From contig NZ_JAJEJQ010000003.1 of the NCBI RefSeq assembly GCF_021390575.1, positions 240,001-304,000 of the forward strand: a stretch of DNA of 64,000 bases. Reading direction: 5' to 3'. The notes below the pieces were generated by a model. It was not told the DNA's origin, did no database searches, and saw only the letters and a program-made list of their open reading frames with translations. Made by a program: the position numbers and the translations under genes. Origin of the DNA: Paraburkholderia adhaesiva (lineage in GTDB: Bacteria > Pseudomonadota > Gammaproteobacteria > Burkholderiales > Burkholderiaceae). Positions 62,249 to 64,000 of this stretch are shown in pieces; positions within the stretch are counted from its first letter, which is position 1, and each line of letters begins with the position of its first letter.

Positions 62249-63127
62249 ATGCAAAAGCTTTTCCGCAGGCGCAATTTTCTCGCTGTTGTGCTGGTCGCCG
62301 CTTCACTTTCCGCGTGTGGCGGCGGCGATAAGCGTCCGTCAGTCGCGACATCGTCTACGTCGTCAACACCCCCGATAGCATCGCCGTCGGGTACCGTCCC
62401 AGAGTCATCAACTCAGGTAGCGTGTAGACCGAACGGCAGCTTCACCTACTCGGGCTCGGCCGCCCAGGTCGCGGCCAGCAATGGCACGCTGGCGGTCGTG
62501 GTCGTGCCGAGTTTGCCTGCCGACTATCAGAAGAACCGCAATTTCACTGCGCCTGCCGCTCCCGCTTCGAGTCAGGTACAACAGGCGAGCGGCGCATTCA
62601 CGACGCTGGCGTCATCGGGCGCACAGACAGACTGTCTCGGACTCGACCATGGAACGGTTTCGGATATTCAGGGTGTCGGTAGCGACGTGGCGATCGGTCG
62701 GTGGAACGCGGCCATGGATACCGACGGCAATACCTACACCCCCCAGCAGGGCGTTCACTACGCCGTCGGCACGCCGTTGTCGCTGACCGCGACGAGCGGT
62801 ACGCTGGCCTGTACGCAGGTCATCGCGGATACCGTAACCAGCAATGACGGCTATGCCCCGGGTACGCTCGGCACGACTTCGGCGGCGCTGGATCTCGGAA
62901 CGCGCACGCTCGATAACCTGAGCATGTCGATCAATCTGGACAATGCCAACTACACGCTGACAAATACACAGGCACCGTTGAACGGCACCTCGACAACCGG
63001 ACAACTATCGATCCAGTCGGTTGTCGTGGGGCATGACGCGACGCAGCCACTGGTGGCGCTCGGCTACTCGGCCACGTTGCCGAATGCGGAGGCTATCGGC
63101 GGCGTCGTGGTGTTGTCGTGTAAATAG
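62249..63127 (+). CDS. Putative lipoprotein of unknown function
   Basis: A 292-residue protein starting at ATG 62249 behind ggag (8 nt). The signal ends in lipobox LSAC (Cys23) followed by glycines and a Ser/Thr/Pro linker. The mature part has repeated beta-type segments (GTLAVVVVPSLPADY, GTVSDIQGVGSDVAIGRWN, HYAVGTPLSLTATSGTLACTQV, LDNLSMSINLDNANYTLTNTQ) and reads like a transferrin-binding-protein or auto-adhesin-type beta barrel, which is only inference. Flanked on both sides by similar outer-membrane-like remnants. Confidence 0.65.
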   Translation: MQKLFRRRNFLAVVLVAASLSACGGGDKRPSVATSSTSSTPPIASPSGTVPESSTQVACRPNGSFTYSGSAAQVAASNGTLAVVVVPSLPADYQKNRNFTAPAAPASSQVQQASGAFTTLASSGAQTDCLGLDHGTVSDIQGVGSDVAIGRWNAAMDTDGNTYTPQQGVHYAVGTPLSLTATSGTLACTQVIADTVTSNDGYAPGTLGTTSAALDLGTRTLDNLSMSINLDNANYTLTNTQAPLNGTSTTGQLSIQSVVVGHDATQPLVALGYSATLPNAEAIGGVVVLSCK

Positions 63128-63158
63128 CCGCGATGTGCACCACGACGACTGAGGTGCG

Positions 63159-63287
63159 ATGAGCTGGAAAACGGTACGGTGGGATGCGTATAGCTATGAC
63201 GTATTTGCGCGTACGCCGGTCCATGCGCCTCCGGGCTTCTCCGCGCCGAGCGTGACGTTGGGCTTTCAAGTCACGGCGCAGTTCTGA
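63159..63287 (+). pseudogene. Remnant of an outer-membrane protein C-terminus
   Basis: An open frame of 42 residues ending FSAPSVTLGFQVTAQF, with terminal Phe as in barrel proteins. Its last 16 residues match the remnant before 62210 at most positions. Too short to be a barrel by itself; an ATG at 63159 exists but has no ribosome site except gaggtg. Best read as a decayed duplicate. Confidence 0.4.
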
Positions 63288-63414
63288 ATGAAGGTGGCGA
63301 TCCCGCATGCGCGATGACCGTGGCCCCACAAGACTGCCATCGCGTGGACCTTCCAGAGGAGCCACGAAAGACGTAGTCTTCTGCAATCACCCATCACACT
63401 CGCGGGAGCAGTCC

Positions 63415-64000
63415 TTGACACAGCGCCTTAACGAATTCGGCCAACCCATCGGAGAACCGGTCCCAGGCTGGACGCCGCGCGAGCGCCCCGCCGACGTCAC
63501 CCTCACGGGCACCTGGTGCCGCCTCGAGCCGCTCGACGCGACGCGCCACGCGGACGATCTCCACGCTGCCTACCGTGCCGCGCCCGATAGCCGTAACTGG
63601 ACCTACCTGGCCGTCGGCCCGTTCGAGACAGTCGACGACTACCGCCGCTACGCCGAAGGCGCGGCGCAAAGCGCGGACCCGAAGCACTATGCAGTGATCG
63701 ACCTCAAGACGGGCCGTGCGGTGGGCACGTTGGCGCTGATGCGGCAGGACCCGGCCAACGGCGTTATCGAAGTGGGCAGCGTGACGTTCTCGCCGCTGCT
63801 CCAGCAGACGCCGCTCTCCACGGAGGCGCAGTACCTGCTCATGGCCTATGCCTTCGATACGCTTGGTTATCGCCGGTACGAGTGGAAGTGCGACAGCCTC
63901 AACGCGCCGTCGCGCAAGACGGCGCAGCGTCTGGGCTTCACCTTCGAGGGAATCTTCCGCCAGGCGGTGATGTACAAGGGACGCACGCGCGACACGGCGT
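63415..64000 (+). CDS. GNAT-family N-acetyltransferase (runs off the window end)
   Basis: The first 195 residues of a GNAT protein that continues past the window. It starts at TTG 63415 with gggag 6 nt upstream. RLNEFGQPIGEPVPGWTPRE leads into the GNAT fold: GTWCRLEPLDATRHADDL, YAVIDLKTGRAVGTLALM, EVGSVTFSPLLQQTPLSTEA, AFDTLGYRRYEWKCDSLN, and SRKTAQRLGFTFEGIFRQ. This subgroup (RimJ/RimL-like) acetylates amino groups of proteins or small molecules. Substrate unknown. Confidence 0.9.
   Translation, partial: MTQRLNEFGQPIGEPVPGWTPRERPADVTLTGTWCRLEPLDATRHADDLHAAYRAAPDSRNWTYLAVGPFETVDDYRRYAEGAAQSADPKHYAVIDLKTGRAVGTLALMRQDPANGVIEVGSVTFSPLLQQTPLSTEAQYLLMAYAFDTLGYRRYEWKCDSLNAPSRKTAQRLGFTFEGIFRQAVMYKGRTRDTA

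Overview
The window looks like a stretch of a Paraburkholderia/Caballeronia-type betaproteobacterial chromosome. It is GC-rich with strong G/C third-position bias. It carries an rRNA operon end, a betaproteobacterial-type RpoD, PhaB, GNA1162-type lipoproteins, an assimilatory nitrate operon and a non-phosphorylative L-arabinose pathway. The genus is inferred from gene content and remembered protein similarity; no search was run.

Layout. 1-750: 3' end of 23S rRNA and 5S rRNA with a terminator. 1388-3166: three-lipoprotein operon (CsgG-like, DUF4810, GNA1162/DUF799), with a bidirectional terminator facing rpoD (minus, TTG start). 5954-10268: a GFA protein, a small HTH regulator divergent from two overlapping unknown genes, and a copper-type set (DUF2946, outer-membrane protein, CopC). 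10669-13852: ABM monooxygenase, GT2, methyltransferase, NlpD-like LysM/LytM lipoprotein. 14287-23824: siroheme methyltransferase, convergent with a leftward nitrate assimilation operon (NarK-type transporter, nirB, nirD, nasA, nasT, nasS). That operon has a near-perfect sigma-54 promoter and a leader holding two hairpins with the same AAUGAC hexaloop, the expected NasT (ANTAR) target form.

25336-36945: chemoreceptor; MarR plus CLC chloride channel; HPP-CBS membrane protein; GAF-PAS-GGDEF-EAL protein; small lipoprotein; MlaC-like protein; AI-2E/PerM-family protein. The MarR gene and the HPP-CBS gene are preceded by nearly identical operator-like dyads, so one regulator may serve both. 37097-41292: small winged-helix-like protein, orphan phaB, small exported Cys protein, and an ionotropic-glutamate-receptor-like channel.

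41702-58658: a sugar catabolic region built from L-2-keto-3-deoxyarabonate dehydratase, L-arabinose 1-dehydrogenase, a GntR regulator, one FrcBCA-like ABC transporter, one YtfQRT-YjfF ABC transporter and an IlvD-type arabonate dehydratase. It is interrupted at 48126-51797 by an AT-richer Gtr-like glycosylation cassette (GT-C-like membrane protein, GtrB-like GT2, GtrA, methyltransferase). A striking tandem array of GCACTAAGTGC dyads sits directly before the dehydratase start. 58865-64000: exported alpha/beta hydrolase, alanine racemase, SET-domain protein, a lipoprotein flanked by two similar outer-membrane-protein-like C-terminal remnants, and a truncated GNAT acetyltransferase.

No CRISPR array, intact insertion sequence, prophage or tRNA gene was seen. 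Several genes appear to start at TTG or GTG, judged from the only good Shine-Dalgarno site available.
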